The translations under genes and the position numbers were made by a program. DNA of 6,199 nucleotides from an uncultured Ancrocorticia sp. Its GTDB lineage: Bacteria; Actinomycetota; Actinomycetes; Actinomycetales; Actinomycetaceae. Positions 1 through 5,277 of the stretch are shown here, one piece after another. The stretch's first letter is position 1. Each line of letters begins with the position of its first letter. The DNA is taken from positions 1-6,199 of the forward strand of contig CAJPTB010000125.1 in the NCBI GenBank assembly GCA_905373325.1, read 5' to 3'. The notes under the pieces are model-generated. The model was given only the letters and a program-made list of their open reading frames with translations. It was not told the origin of the DNA and searched no databases.

Positions 1-20
1 GCTTCGCCGACGCCGTGGCC

Positions 21-59
21 GAGGGCGGGAGGCCTCGCCTGAGGCTGCGCCCCGCCCTC
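21..59 (-). terminator. GC-rich hairpin after the solute-binding protein gene
   Basis: A perfect 9-bp stem is formed by GAGGGCGGG (21-29) and CCCGCCCTC (51-59). A second stem nests inside it: GCCTC (32-36) with GAGGC (41-45), closed by a GCCT tetraloop. On the minus strand the structure begins 5 nt after the stop codon of the solute-binding protein gene, where a terminator would sit. No U-tract follows on that strand, so it would be the U-less hairpin type often proposed in high-GC actinomycetes, or an mRNA 3'-end stabiliser. If a gene converges from the left, it could serve both directions. The first 20 bases are too short to assign to a gene. Confidence 0.5.
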
Positions 60-64
60 CGAGG

Positions 65-1270
65 TCACTTGTCGGCCGCCTGGGACCCGTCGGCGGAATC
101 CGGCGCCCCTGAGCCGGCGGCTCCCGCCGGCGCTTCGGACGCCTCGGGGCTGGCCGACTCTTGGCCCTTGCCGGCCTGTCCGTCCTTGCCGGATTCTTCG
201 CCCTTGCCGGCGCCGTCGACCTCGCCGCCCTCGACGACGAGCTCGTCGGGCTTGGCCGAGTCTCCGTAGACGGGCGCGAGCGTCTTCTCGTAAGCCTTGT
301 GGAAGAACTTCTCCTTGCCGAGGGTTTCAAGCTCTTTGTTCAGCCAATTGCGAAGGGGCGCGTTGCCCTTTTGGACGGCGCCCGCGATGGTGTCCACGGG
401 GCCGAGCTGCGTGATGCCCGTGACGAACTTGTCCTTGTTCTCGCCCTGCCTGGAGAAGGCCAAGGCCTCGGTGTTGTCGGTGACCCACACGTCCCCGCGG
501 CCGTCGGCGAGCGCGTTGTAGACGTCGGAGTACTGGTCGTACTTGGCGGGCTTCCAATCGGGGTGCTTCGCCTGAATGTAGGAGTCCGCAGTGGTTCCCT
601 TGACCACCAGGATCTTCTTGCCGCTGAGCTGGCTCTCGGACGTGATCGGGGCGTCTTTGCGCGAGACGGCGCCGAGCGAGACCTTCATGTAGGGCTTTGC
701 GAAATCCACCTTCTGCGCGCGCTCAGGCGTGACCGTGAAATTGGCCAAGATGACGTCGACCTTGCCGGAGGTCAGGTACTCGACTCGCGAGTCCGCCACG
801 ACGGGCACAAGCTCGAGCTTGACGCCCAGGTCCTTCGCGATCCTCTTGGCGTATTCGACGTCGTAGCCGACGTTCGTCCCATCCGAATCGGTGTACCCGA
901 AAGGCGCCTTGTCGCCGAAAACGCCTATGCGGATCGTTCCTGCGGCCTTGATCTGCTCGGGCGTCCGCGCGCCCACGGGCTTGACGGAGGATCCGCCGGC
1001 CCCCTTCGTCCCTTCCGAGGTTCCGCCCGAGGCGCCGTCCGACGCGTCCTTCGACGTCAGGCTCCGAACGCCGAAGTACGCCGCGACGAAGACGAGGACG
1101 GCGACCAGCGCGAGGCCGACGGCCTTCAGCCCCTTGCCCGAGCGGGACGCGGCCTTGGCCACCAGCTCGTCGATGTCGCGAGTCCCTTCTTCGGCCTGAT
1201 GCTCCTCGACCGCTTCGGAATTCTTGCCGTCTGAGACGCCGGAATTCTTGTTGTCTGAGTTGTTTGACAT
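65..1270 (-). CDS. Membrane-anchored amino-acid-type ABC transporter solute-binding protein (SBP_bac_3)
   Basis: A 401-residue extracytoplasmic receptor predicted to capture a small solute, probably a polar amino acid, for an ABC importer. Residues 1-46 are hydrophilic and acidic with a short tandem repeat. Residues 47-68 are one hydrophobic helix preceded by Arg/Lys, predicting N-in topology. A Gly/Ser/Lys linker follows to about 100. The type-3 periplasmic-binding fold spans about 100-340, with TIRIGVFGDKAPFGY at its start, a DSRVEYL element whose Arg is a typical alpha-carboxylate ligand, and the family hallmark TPERAQKVDFAKPY (about 181-194). Residues 342-401 are a low-complexity Gly/Glu/Lys/Ala tail. 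There is no lipobox cysteine, so it is not a standard lipoprotein. ATG at 1270 is preferred over in-frame GTG at 1282 because GAGAGTGAG precedes the ATG at suitable spacing and overlaps the GTG. Permease and ATPase genes are not in the window. The family is secure; the ligand is unknown. Confidence 0.92.
   Translation of the reverse strand: MSNNSDNKNSGVSDGKNSEAVEEHQAEEGTRDIDELVAKAASRSGKGLKAVGLALVAVLVFVAAYFGVRSLTSKDASDGASGGTSEGTKGAGGSSVKPVGARTPEQIKAAGTIRIGVFGDKAPFGYTDSDGTNVGYDVEYAKRIAKDLGVKLELVPVVADSRVEYLTSGKVDVILANFTVTPERAQKVDFAKPYMKVSLGAVSRKDAPITSESQLSGKKILVVKGTTADSYIQAKHPDWKPAKYDQYSDVYNALADGRGDVWVTDNTEALAFSRQGENKDKFVTGITQLGPVDTIAGAVQKGNAPLRNWLNKELETLGKEKFFHKAYEKTLAPVYGDSAKPDELVVEGGEVDGAGKGEESGKDGQAGKGQESASPEASEAPAGAAGSGAPDSADGSQAADK
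166..219. repeat. Three 18-bp periodic units encoding the tail of the solute-binding protein
   Basis: CCTTGCCGG recurs at 166-174, 184-192 and 202-210, exactly 18 bp apart. On the coding (minus) strand the units give a six-residue periodicity, GAGKGE, ESGKDG, QAGKGQ, in the disordered C-terminal tail. Only the first nine bases of each unit are identical; the remainder has diverged. This is likely an expanding and contracting linker rather than a folded domain. Confidence 0.7.
1217..1264. repeat. 24-bp tandem duplication at the 5' end of the solute-binding protein gene
   Basis: Two adjacent 24-bp units start at 1217 and 1241. Both share GGAATTCTTG, then after two differing bases GTCTGAG; the last five bases differ. 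They encode the paired octapeptides SDNKNSGV and SDGKNSEA just after the start codon, in the predicted cytoplasmic N-terminus. The reading frame is kept, as expected for an in-frame slippage duplication that later diverged. Confidence 0.7.
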
Positions 1271-1295
1271 GGTTTTTCTCACTCTCGTTGAAGAA

Positions 1296-1329
1296 ACGTG
1301 GAACTAGAGAGAACGTGAAACTAGAGAGA
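1296..1329. repeat. 17-bp tandem duplication in the leader of the solute-binding protein gene
   Basis: ACGTGGAACTAGAGAGA (1296-1312) is followed head to tail by ACGTGAAACTAGAGAGA (1313-1329), with one mismatch in 17. It lies 26 bp upstream of the preferred ATG of the minus-strand gene and would be in its 5' untranslated region. In the mRNA each copy carries CUCUC, complementary to the GAGAG of that gene's ribosome binding region. Confidence 0.85.
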
Positions 1330-1430
1330 CTGAGAGGCGCGGCTACGGCGTCGCGGCGGAATGCGCCTCGGAGCCTCCCGCGGGCTCACGTCGGCGCGCA
1401 ATCCGGGAATTTCTACCGGAATTTCAAAGG

Positions 1431-1481
1431 CGACAACAGCGAATGCCCGCAGTGAGCAGACACATTCGGCACATGTTGTCG
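1431..1481. repeat. Imperfect inverted repeat (8 + 5 bp arms)
   Basis: CGACAACA (1431-1438) pairs with TGTTGTCG (1474-1481), and inside it GAATG (1441-1445) pairs with CATTC (1463-1467). The two stems are separated by an asymmetric internal loop of 2 and 6 nt, and the apical loop is 17 nt. As DNA this could be a spaced operator. As RNA it would fold into a two-part stem on either strand. No T-tract follows on either strand, so a terminator is unlikely. Confidence 0.6.
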
Positions 1482-1602
1482 TTGATCATGGGCAAGACGT
1501 TAGCACGCACTGGACCGGAGACTGTTAATCGAACGCCCCGGACGGCGGAGAGGCCGGTTTTTCCTCTCACCGCGCATTTACGCTGAAGTTCCGCGATTTT
1601 CC

Positions 1603-1611
1603 TGGAATAAT
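1603..1611 (+). promoter_or_regulatory. Candidate extended -10 promoter for the NmrA-like/hydrolase unit
   Basis: TGG-AATAAT (1603-1611) matches an extended -10 element (TGn plus one mismatch to TATAAT). Only a weak -35 candidate, CTGAAG at 1583-1588, lies 17 bp upstream. Transcription would start near 1618, giving a leader of about 140 nt before the ATG at 1760. It overlaps the -10 of the minus-strand candidate, so the two promoters could not be occupied at the same time. Confidence 0.35.
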
Positions 1612-1635
1612 GGCTGCACGTATCGACAAGGTCAA
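1607..1635 (-). promoter_or_regulatory. Candidate sigma-70-type promoter directed at the solute-binding protein gene
   Basis: On the minus strand, TTGACC (1630-1635; five of six to TTGACA) lies exactly 17 bp from CATTAT (1607-1612; four of six to TATAAT). Initiation would fall near 1600, giving the solute-binding protein mRNA a leader of about 330 nt that includes all the hairpins and the 17-bp duplication. No closer promoter of similar quality was found, although a weak TTGTCG/TAGAAA pair with a 15-bp spacer exists at 1410-1436. Confidence 0.4.
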
Positions 1636-1759
1636 ATGTGGCAATCGTCTCCCGTGCTTGTCGGGCGAAGTCGCCGTTCTCGCAGCTCGCGACTCGGCTC
1701 GGCCGGCCCTCCCCGCCCGCACCGCGACGGGGACAATCGAATCCTCACAAGGAGCAATC

Positions 1760-2605
1760 ATGACCATTGCAATCACCGGAGCCACCGGCAATATCGGCCG
1801 GGCCGCCGCGCTCTCACTCATCGATTCGGGGGTTGACGACGTGCGGCTGCTTGTGCGCTCCCCCGCCAAGAGGCCCGACGAACTCAAAGGACTTCCCTAC
1901 GCCGTTTGCACGTACGCCGACGACGAGGCCGCGGTGGCCGCGCTCGAGGGCGTCGACGCGCTGCTGATGGTCTCCGCCAAAGAGAGCCCCCGCCGCGTCG
2001 CCGACCACCGGGCGTTCATCGACGCCGCTTCGCGGGCGCGCGTCGGCTCCATCGTCTACACGTCGTTCCTGGGCGCCGCCCCCGAGGCCATCTTCACCCA
2101 CGCCCGCGACCATTTCTTCACCGAGGAGCACATCAAGGCATCCGGCATCGCCTGGACCTTTCTGCGCGATTCGTTCTACCTCGAGTTCTTCGCCGAGCTC
2201 ATGGCTTCGGGCGAGATCCGCGGCCCCGCGGGAGACGGCGCATGCGCCGGGGTCTCCAGGTCCGACGTCGCCCGCGTCGCCGCCGCCGTTCTCGCCGACC
2301 CCGGCGCCCATGCGGGCAAGACCTACGATCTGACGGGTCCCGAGGCCTTCACGATGGCCGAGGCCGCGCGCATCGGAACCGAAACCACCGGAAACCCAGT
2401 CGAATACATCGACGAGACGATCGAGCAGGCCTGGGCCTCGCGCGAGCCCTACGGAGCCCCTCAATGGGAGACGGCGGCATGGATCACCACATACACCGCG
2501 ATACGCGCGGGCCAGCTCGACGTCGTCACCGACTCAGTCGAAAAAATCACCGGCCGCGCGCCCCTGTCCCTCAGCGACGTTCTGGCGGCGCAAAGAGTTT
2601 CCTGA
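1760..2605 (+). CDS. NmrA/QorB-like NAD(P)-binding protein (atypical SDR), probable NAD(P)H:quinone oxidoreductase
   Basis: A 281-residue cytoplasmic Rossmann-fold protein of the NmrA-like atypical short-chain dehydrogenase group, which includes E. coli QorB (about 286 residues). The dinucleotide-binding TGATGNIG is at residues 6-13, and R33 in LLVRS at the end of beta-2 suits NADP(H). YTSFLGAAP (100-108) and WTFLRDSFYLEFF (132-144) match conserved subfamily segments. The DVARVAAAVL helix (169-178) and a YDLTGPEAFTMAE segment (189-201) complete the usual pattern. No classical Tyr-x3-Lys dyad is visible, as expected for this subfamily. The ATG at 1760 is preceded by AAGGAG at 5-nt spacing and places the glycine motif at the N-terminus. 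Upstream in-frame ATG at 1610 adds about 50 residues without family resemblance. It could be a quinone reductase or a redox-sensing NmrA-type protein; the substrate cannot be read from sequence. Confidence 0.88.
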   Translation: MTIAITGATGNIGRAAALSLIDSGVDDVRLLVRSPAKRPDELKGLPYAVCTYADDEAAVAALEGVDALLMVSAKESPRRVADHRAFIDAASRARVGSIVYTSFLGAAPEAIFTHARDHFFTEEHIKASGIAWTFLRDSFYLEFFAELMASGEIRGPAGDGACAGVSRSDVARVAAAVLADPGAHAGKTYDLTGPEAFTMAEAARIGTETTGNPVEYIDETIEQAWASREPYGAPQWETAAWITTYTAIRAGQLDVVTDSVEKITGRAPLSLSDVLAAQRVS

Positions 2606-2625
2606 CAATCGAAAGAACAGAATAA

Positions 2626-3708
2626 GTGAGCTTTTCCCTCCACCCTGCCGTGGACCGTTTTCGCAGTTTCAGGGCAGGCCGCAAAGAGCGCCGCGCCCGC
2701 AAGCGCGAACGCATCAAGGCCCGCAGCCGCCCGTATCGGATCCTTCGGGGAACGGGGGCGTTTCTCCTCCGTTCCTTCGTCGCGGTCACGGCCGCAAGCC
2801 TCATCTTCAACGCCGTTTCGCAGCCACCCGAGTACCTAGAGGCGACCACCGGCCACACGGCCAAGGTCGGATCCGCGGACGTCCACTATGAAAAGTGGGG
2901 CAACGGAAGCCAAGCGGTCGTCTTGCTTCCGGGCTTCGCCGGATCCTCCGTCGCCTACGATTACGCCGGGCCCAAGCTCGCGGCCAAAGGGTACGCCGTT
3001 TACGCGGTCGACCTGCCAGGATTCGGCTACACGCGCGGCGGCGACGCCCGCGACATTCGCAGCCAGGCGGATCTCGTCGCAGGCTTTGCAAAGAAGATGG
3101 GTCTCGACCGCCCGATCGTCGTGGGGCACTCGATGGGCGCCTCCGTGGCCGGAGGCGTCGGATTGTGGCACCCGCAGTCCACAGGAGGGGTGATCTTCGC
3201 CGACGGCGACGGCCTCGACATTCAGGTTCCGAGACGCATTCCCGGATGGATGGCGAAAACTCCGTACATAACCAGCCTGTACCGGATCGGCTCGCGGTGG
3301 ACCTGGCTCGATCAAAAGATATTCAAGCGCTCTTGCGGATCTACGTGCACGATGTTCGACGGGGAAAAGGGAAAGGGCTTCACTAAGCGAATAACTCGGC
3401 CCCTCACATCGAAGAGCGCCGAACGCACCATTTCCGACACTATGAAAGAGTTCACGATCCTCCATTTGACGCCTAAACAAATTCAGTCAATCTCCGTTCC
3501 GAGCTCCATCATTTGGGGATCGGAGGACGTCTCCGGCGGGTACCTCGTGCGAACCCGCCAGAATCTGGGCAATCCGCCGGAAAGGATCATCCGGGGGGCG
3601 GGGCACCAGGTCATGCTCAGCCATCCCGACGAGTTCGCCTCGTCCGTGGACTCCTTGACGAGGCAGATGCTTGAAAACAAGCGGGCTGCCCAGCATTCGA
3701 GAGGCTGA
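2626..3708 (+). CDS. Membrane-anchored alpha/beta hydrolase
   Basis: A 360-residue serine hydrolase predicted to act outside the membrane. Residues 1-42 are extremely basic (many Arg/Lys), then one hydrophobic helix at about 43-65, so the N-terminus stays inside and the catalytic domain is exported. The alpha/beta fold starts near 80. LPGFAGSS (101-108) is the oxyanion-hole region, GHSMGAS (167-173) the nucleophile elbow with Ser169, IIWGSEDV supplies acid Asp301, and GAGHQVM supplies His327, so the triad is complete. A variable cap lies at about 200-285 and contains Cys237 and Cys241. The GTG at 2626 is the first start after the upstream gene and keeps the basic and membrane segments. Its SD is poor (GAAAGA at 2611-2616), so translation may depend on coupling or co-transcription with the NmrA-like gene 20 bp upstream. 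Lipase, esterase or peptidase activity cannot be distinguished. Confidence 0.88.
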   Translation: MSFSLHPAVDRFRSFRAGRKERRARKRERIKARSRPYRILRGTGAFLLRSFVAVTAASLIFNAVSQPPEYLEATTGHTAKVGSADVHYEKWGNGSQAVVLLPGFAGSSVAYDYAGPKLAAKGYAVYAVDLPGFGYTRGGDARDIRSQADLVAGFAKKMGLDRPIVVGHSMGASVAGGVGLWHPQSTGGVIFADGDGLDIQVPRRIPGWMAKTPYITSLYRIGSRWTWLDQKIFKRSCGSTCTMFDGEKGKGFTKRITRPLTSKSAERTISDTMKEFTILHLTPKQIQSISVPSSIIWGSEDVSGGYLVRTRQNLGNPPERIIRGAGHQVMLSHPDEFASSVDSLTRQMLENKRAAQHSRG

Positions 3709-3712
3709 AGTG

Positions 3713-3725
3713 CCCACATTGTGGG
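3713..3725. promoter_or_regulatory. 13-bp palindrome, operator candidate
   Basis: CCCACA-T-TGTGGG is a perfect 6+1+6 palindrome starting 5 bp after the hydrolase stop codon and about 45 bp upstream of the leader ORF. GT/AC can extend the symmetry beyond one mismatch. The short centre suits a dimeric repressor site better than a hairpin, and no T-run follows. No regulator gene is visible to pair with it. Confidence 0.35.
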
Positions 3726-3757
3726 ACGGATTTGCGCCGTTCTGAGGAGGACGTAGA

Positions 3758-3868
3758 GTGACGGTAGGTCGCCCCCGCCGACCCTCGTCGCCCTGTTTCC
3801 AACGGGCGAGGCGATTTGCGGAGGCGAGGCCGTTCGCCGGGAAGAGACGGTCCCTCGATGTCGAGTAG
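3758..3868 (+). CDS. Candidate 36-residue leader peptide upstream of the sugar porter
   Basis: The consensus SD AGGAGG at 3745-3750 lies 7 nt before GTG (3758), the best ribosome binding site in the window. The ORF runs 36 codons to TAG at 3866-3868 and is out of frame with the sugar porter. It overlaps the porter's ATG (3858) by 11 nt, an arrangement typical of translational coupling. The peptide is very basic (nine Arg, one Lys) with four Pro and one Cys, and it uses AGG, AGA and CGA among its Arg codons. No known small-protein family is recognised, and the product may matter less than its translation. It might instead be fortuitous, with the SD belonging to no gene. No homologue comparison was possible. 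Confidence 0.45.
   Translation: MTVGRPRRPSSPCFQRARRFAEARPFAGKRRSLDVE
3767..3809 (+). promoter_or_regulatory. Tandem hairpins with a competing pairing inside the leader ORF
   Basis: Hairpin one pairs GGTCG (3767-3771) with CGACC (3779-3783) around a 7-nt loop. Hairpin two pairs TCGCCC (3788-3793) with GGGCGA (3804-3809) and, after a bulged T, GTT (3795-3797) with AAC (3801-3803) around TCC. The same TCGCCC also occurs at 3769-3774 within hairpin one, so GGGCGA could pair with either copy and the alternatives exclude each other. They fall on codons 4-18 of the leader ORF, so a ribosome there would decide the fold. Only a short ATTTG follows hairpin two, so terminator function is uncertain. Confidence 0.4.
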
Positions 3869-5249
3869 ACCTATATCAGCACCTCGGGAGAGGGTGAATG
3901 CCCTCGTTATCAGAAGCGCCGTCGTGGCCGCCATCGGCGGTCTGATCTTCGGCTTCGACACCGCCGTCATATCCGGCGCCAACGACGCCCTCAAGAAACA
4001 ATTCGACCTTGACGAGGGCGGCCTTGGCCTGACTGTCGCCATCGCAACGGTAGGCACCATTCTCGGCGCCCTCATCGGGGGGCGCCTGGCAGACCGATAC
4101 GGACGGAAGAACCTTCTATTCGCCATCGGCGTCCTCTACGTCATGGGCTCTCTGGGAACCGCCCTCGCGCCGACCCACGCATTCCTCATGGCGTTCCGTT
4201 TCCTCGGCGGCGTCGGCGTGGGCCTGTCCTCCGTATGCGCCCCCATCTACACCGCAGAGATCGCCCCGGCACGCATACGCGGGCGACTGGTCGGCCTCGT
4301 TCAGTTCAATATCGTTTTGGGCATTTTGCTGGCGTACCTGTCAAACTACATCATCCAGATGATCATCACCGACGAGAAGGTGGCCTGGCGGTGGATGCTG
4401 GGCGTCATGCTCATTCCCTCGGTTGTATTCCTCCTTCTTTTGGTTTCGGTTCCGGAGACCCCCCGATGGCTTATGTCCCGCGGGCGGAACAAAGAGGCTG
4501 TCGAAATCAGCCGTCGGCTGTGCAGCACCCAGGCCGAATCCGAGGAGCAGATCGCAGAGATCCGCCAGCAGCTGGCAGCGGACCGCACGAAGGGAAGCCG
4601 GTCCGACTTCTTCTCACGGCGCTACAGCAAGGTCATCATCTTCGCCTTCATTATCGCGATGTGCAACCAGCTTTCTGGAATCAACGCGATTCTTTACTAC
4701 GCCCCCGAGGTCATGAGGGAGGCGGGAGCGTCCAAGGACGACGCCTATCTCATGTCGGTGGCGGTCGGCATCATGAATCTCATCGCCACAATGGCCGCCC
4801 TGACGGTCATCGACAAGATCGGACGCCGATCGCTCATGATCGTCGGCTCGATCGGCTACCTGCTGTCGCTGGGATTCCTGACGGGCGTCATGTTCATGTA
4901 CGAGGGGAATTTCGATTCGACGTCGTCCCTGTTGGTGCTCGTCGGCCTGCTCTTCTTCATCGCAGCCCACGCCTTCGGCCAAGGCTCCGTCATTTGGGTC
5001 TTCATATCGGAGATCTTCCCGAACAAGGTCCGCGGAACCGGGCAATCCTTCGGATCCCTCACGCACTGGGTCTTCGCAGCCGTCACAACCTACGCGTTCC
5101 CGACAATCATCGGAAAGTTGGGCGGCGGATTCGCCTTCCTCATCTTCTTCGTCTGCATGTGCGGCCAGCTCTTCTGGGTCCTCAAGATGATGCCCGAGAC
5201 CAAGGGGGTCCCGCTCGAAGAGATGGAATCCAAGCTAGGCTTGAAGTAG
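3858..5249 (+). CDS. MFS sugar porter (sugar:H+ symporter family)
   Basis: A 463-residue, 12-helix inner-membrane importer of a free monosaccharide, presumably proton-coupled. Family motifs appear in order: GGLIFGFDTAVISGA in TM1 (27-41), GGRLADRYGRK in loop 2-3 (74-84), RFLGGVGVG (114-122), EIAPARIRGR (134-143), PETPRWLMSRGR (199-210), QLSGINAILYYAPE in TM7 (271-284), DKIGRRS (319-325), SEIFPNKVRGTGQS (384-397) and the C-terminal PETKG (446-450). Length is normal for the family. ATG at 3858 follows a weak GGGAAGAG and lies inside the leader ORF. GTG at 3894, with GGGAG only 3 nt away, would give a 451-residue protein that also retains TM1. A TTG at 3816 is unlikely. The adjacent PfkB kinase suggests hexose, with fructose, glucose or a related sugar possible; the sequence does not fix the substrate. 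Confidence 0.93.
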   Translation: MSSRPISAPRERVNALVIRSAVVAAIGGLIFGFDTAVISGANDALKKQFDLDEGGLGLTVAIATVGTILGALIGGRLADRYGRKNLLFAIGVLYVMGSLGTALAPTHAFLMAFRFLGGVGVGLSSVCAPIYTAEIAPARIRGRLVGLVQFNIVLGILLAYLSNYIIQMIITDEKVAWRWMLGVMLIPSVVFLLLLVSVPETPRWLMSRGRNKEAVEISRRLCSTQAESEEQIAEIRQQLAADRTKGSRSDFFSRRYSKVIIFAFIIAMCNQLSGINAILYYAPEVMREAGASKDDAYLMSVAVGIMNLIATMAALTVIDKIGRRSLMIVGSIGYLLSLGFLTGVMFMYEGNFDSTSSLLVLVGLLFFIAAHAFGQGSVIWVFISEIFPNKVRGTGQSFGSLTHWVFAAVTTYAFPTIIGKLGGGFAFLIFFVCMCGQLFWVLKMMPETKGVPLEEMESKLGLK

Positions 5250-5277
5250 CAGCGACGCCCCAAACGAAGGAAACAAC

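Larger units (their letters stand above)
1271..1759. other. Divergent intergenic region, 489 bp
   Basis: This separates the minus-strand solute-binding gene from the plus-strand NmrA-like gene. I see no convincing protein-coding gene. From left to right it holds: a 17-bp tandem duplication (1296-1329); two GC-rich stems, GAGGCGC 1334-1340 with GCGCCTC 1363-1369 and GAGCC 1371-1375 with GGCTC 1383-1387; a direct repeat of GGAATTTC at 1406-1413 and 1418-1425; a long imperfect inverted repeat (1431-1481); a bulged hairpin, GCGG-AGAGG 1545-1553 with CCTCT 1563-1567 and CCGC 1570-1573; and two overlapping promoter candidates (1603-1635). AAGGAG at 1749-1754 is the ribosome binding site of the NmrA-like gene. 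I could not match the region to any riboswitch class. Confidence 0.6.

Noticed and set aside
1..42. Possible end of a plus-strand gene stopping at the TGA at 40-42
   Set aside because: Only 13 codons are visible, with no recognisable sequence, and the stop falls inside the hairpin; not enough to call a gene.
161..1234. Long plus-strand ORF (357 codons) opposite the solute-binding gene
   Set aside because: It is the antisense shadow of a well-supported family member; its product is Arg/Val/Leu-rich without any recognisable motif, as expected in high-GC DNA.
1545..1573. Hairpin GCGGAGAGG/CCTCT-CCGC considered as a terminator
   Set aside because: The only T-run is in its loop, not after the stem, and there is no gene ending nearby for it to terminate.
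1610..1759. Upstream in-frame ATG extending the NmrA-like protein by about 50 residues
   Set aside because: The extra segment has no family resemblance, overlaps the candidate promoter, and the ATG at 1760 has a proper SD and puts the dinucleotide motif at the usual place.
1814..2464. Minus-strand ORF opposite the NmrA-like gene
   Set aside because: Gly/Val/Asp-rich antisense frame with no motif, created by GC-rich codons of the real gene.
2836..3480. Minus-strand ORF opposite the hydrolase gene
   Set aside because: Antisense shadow of a gene with an intact catalytic triad; no ribosome binding site or domain seen.
3669..3682. Small palindrome GCTTG-AAAA-CAAGC considered as an operator
   Set aside because: It lies within the hydrolase coding sequence, is only 5 bp per arm, and is explained by ordinary codons.
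3655..3699. TTGACG and TTGAAA hexamers near the end of the hydrolase gene as a promoter for the sugar unit
   Set aside because: No acceptable -10 hexamer lies 16-18 bp downstream of either.
3816..3857. TTG-initiated extension of the sugar porter
   Set aside because: Adds 14 Arg/Gly-rich residues before an already normal N-terminus; the TTG is a weak start and the ATG at 3858 is better placed.
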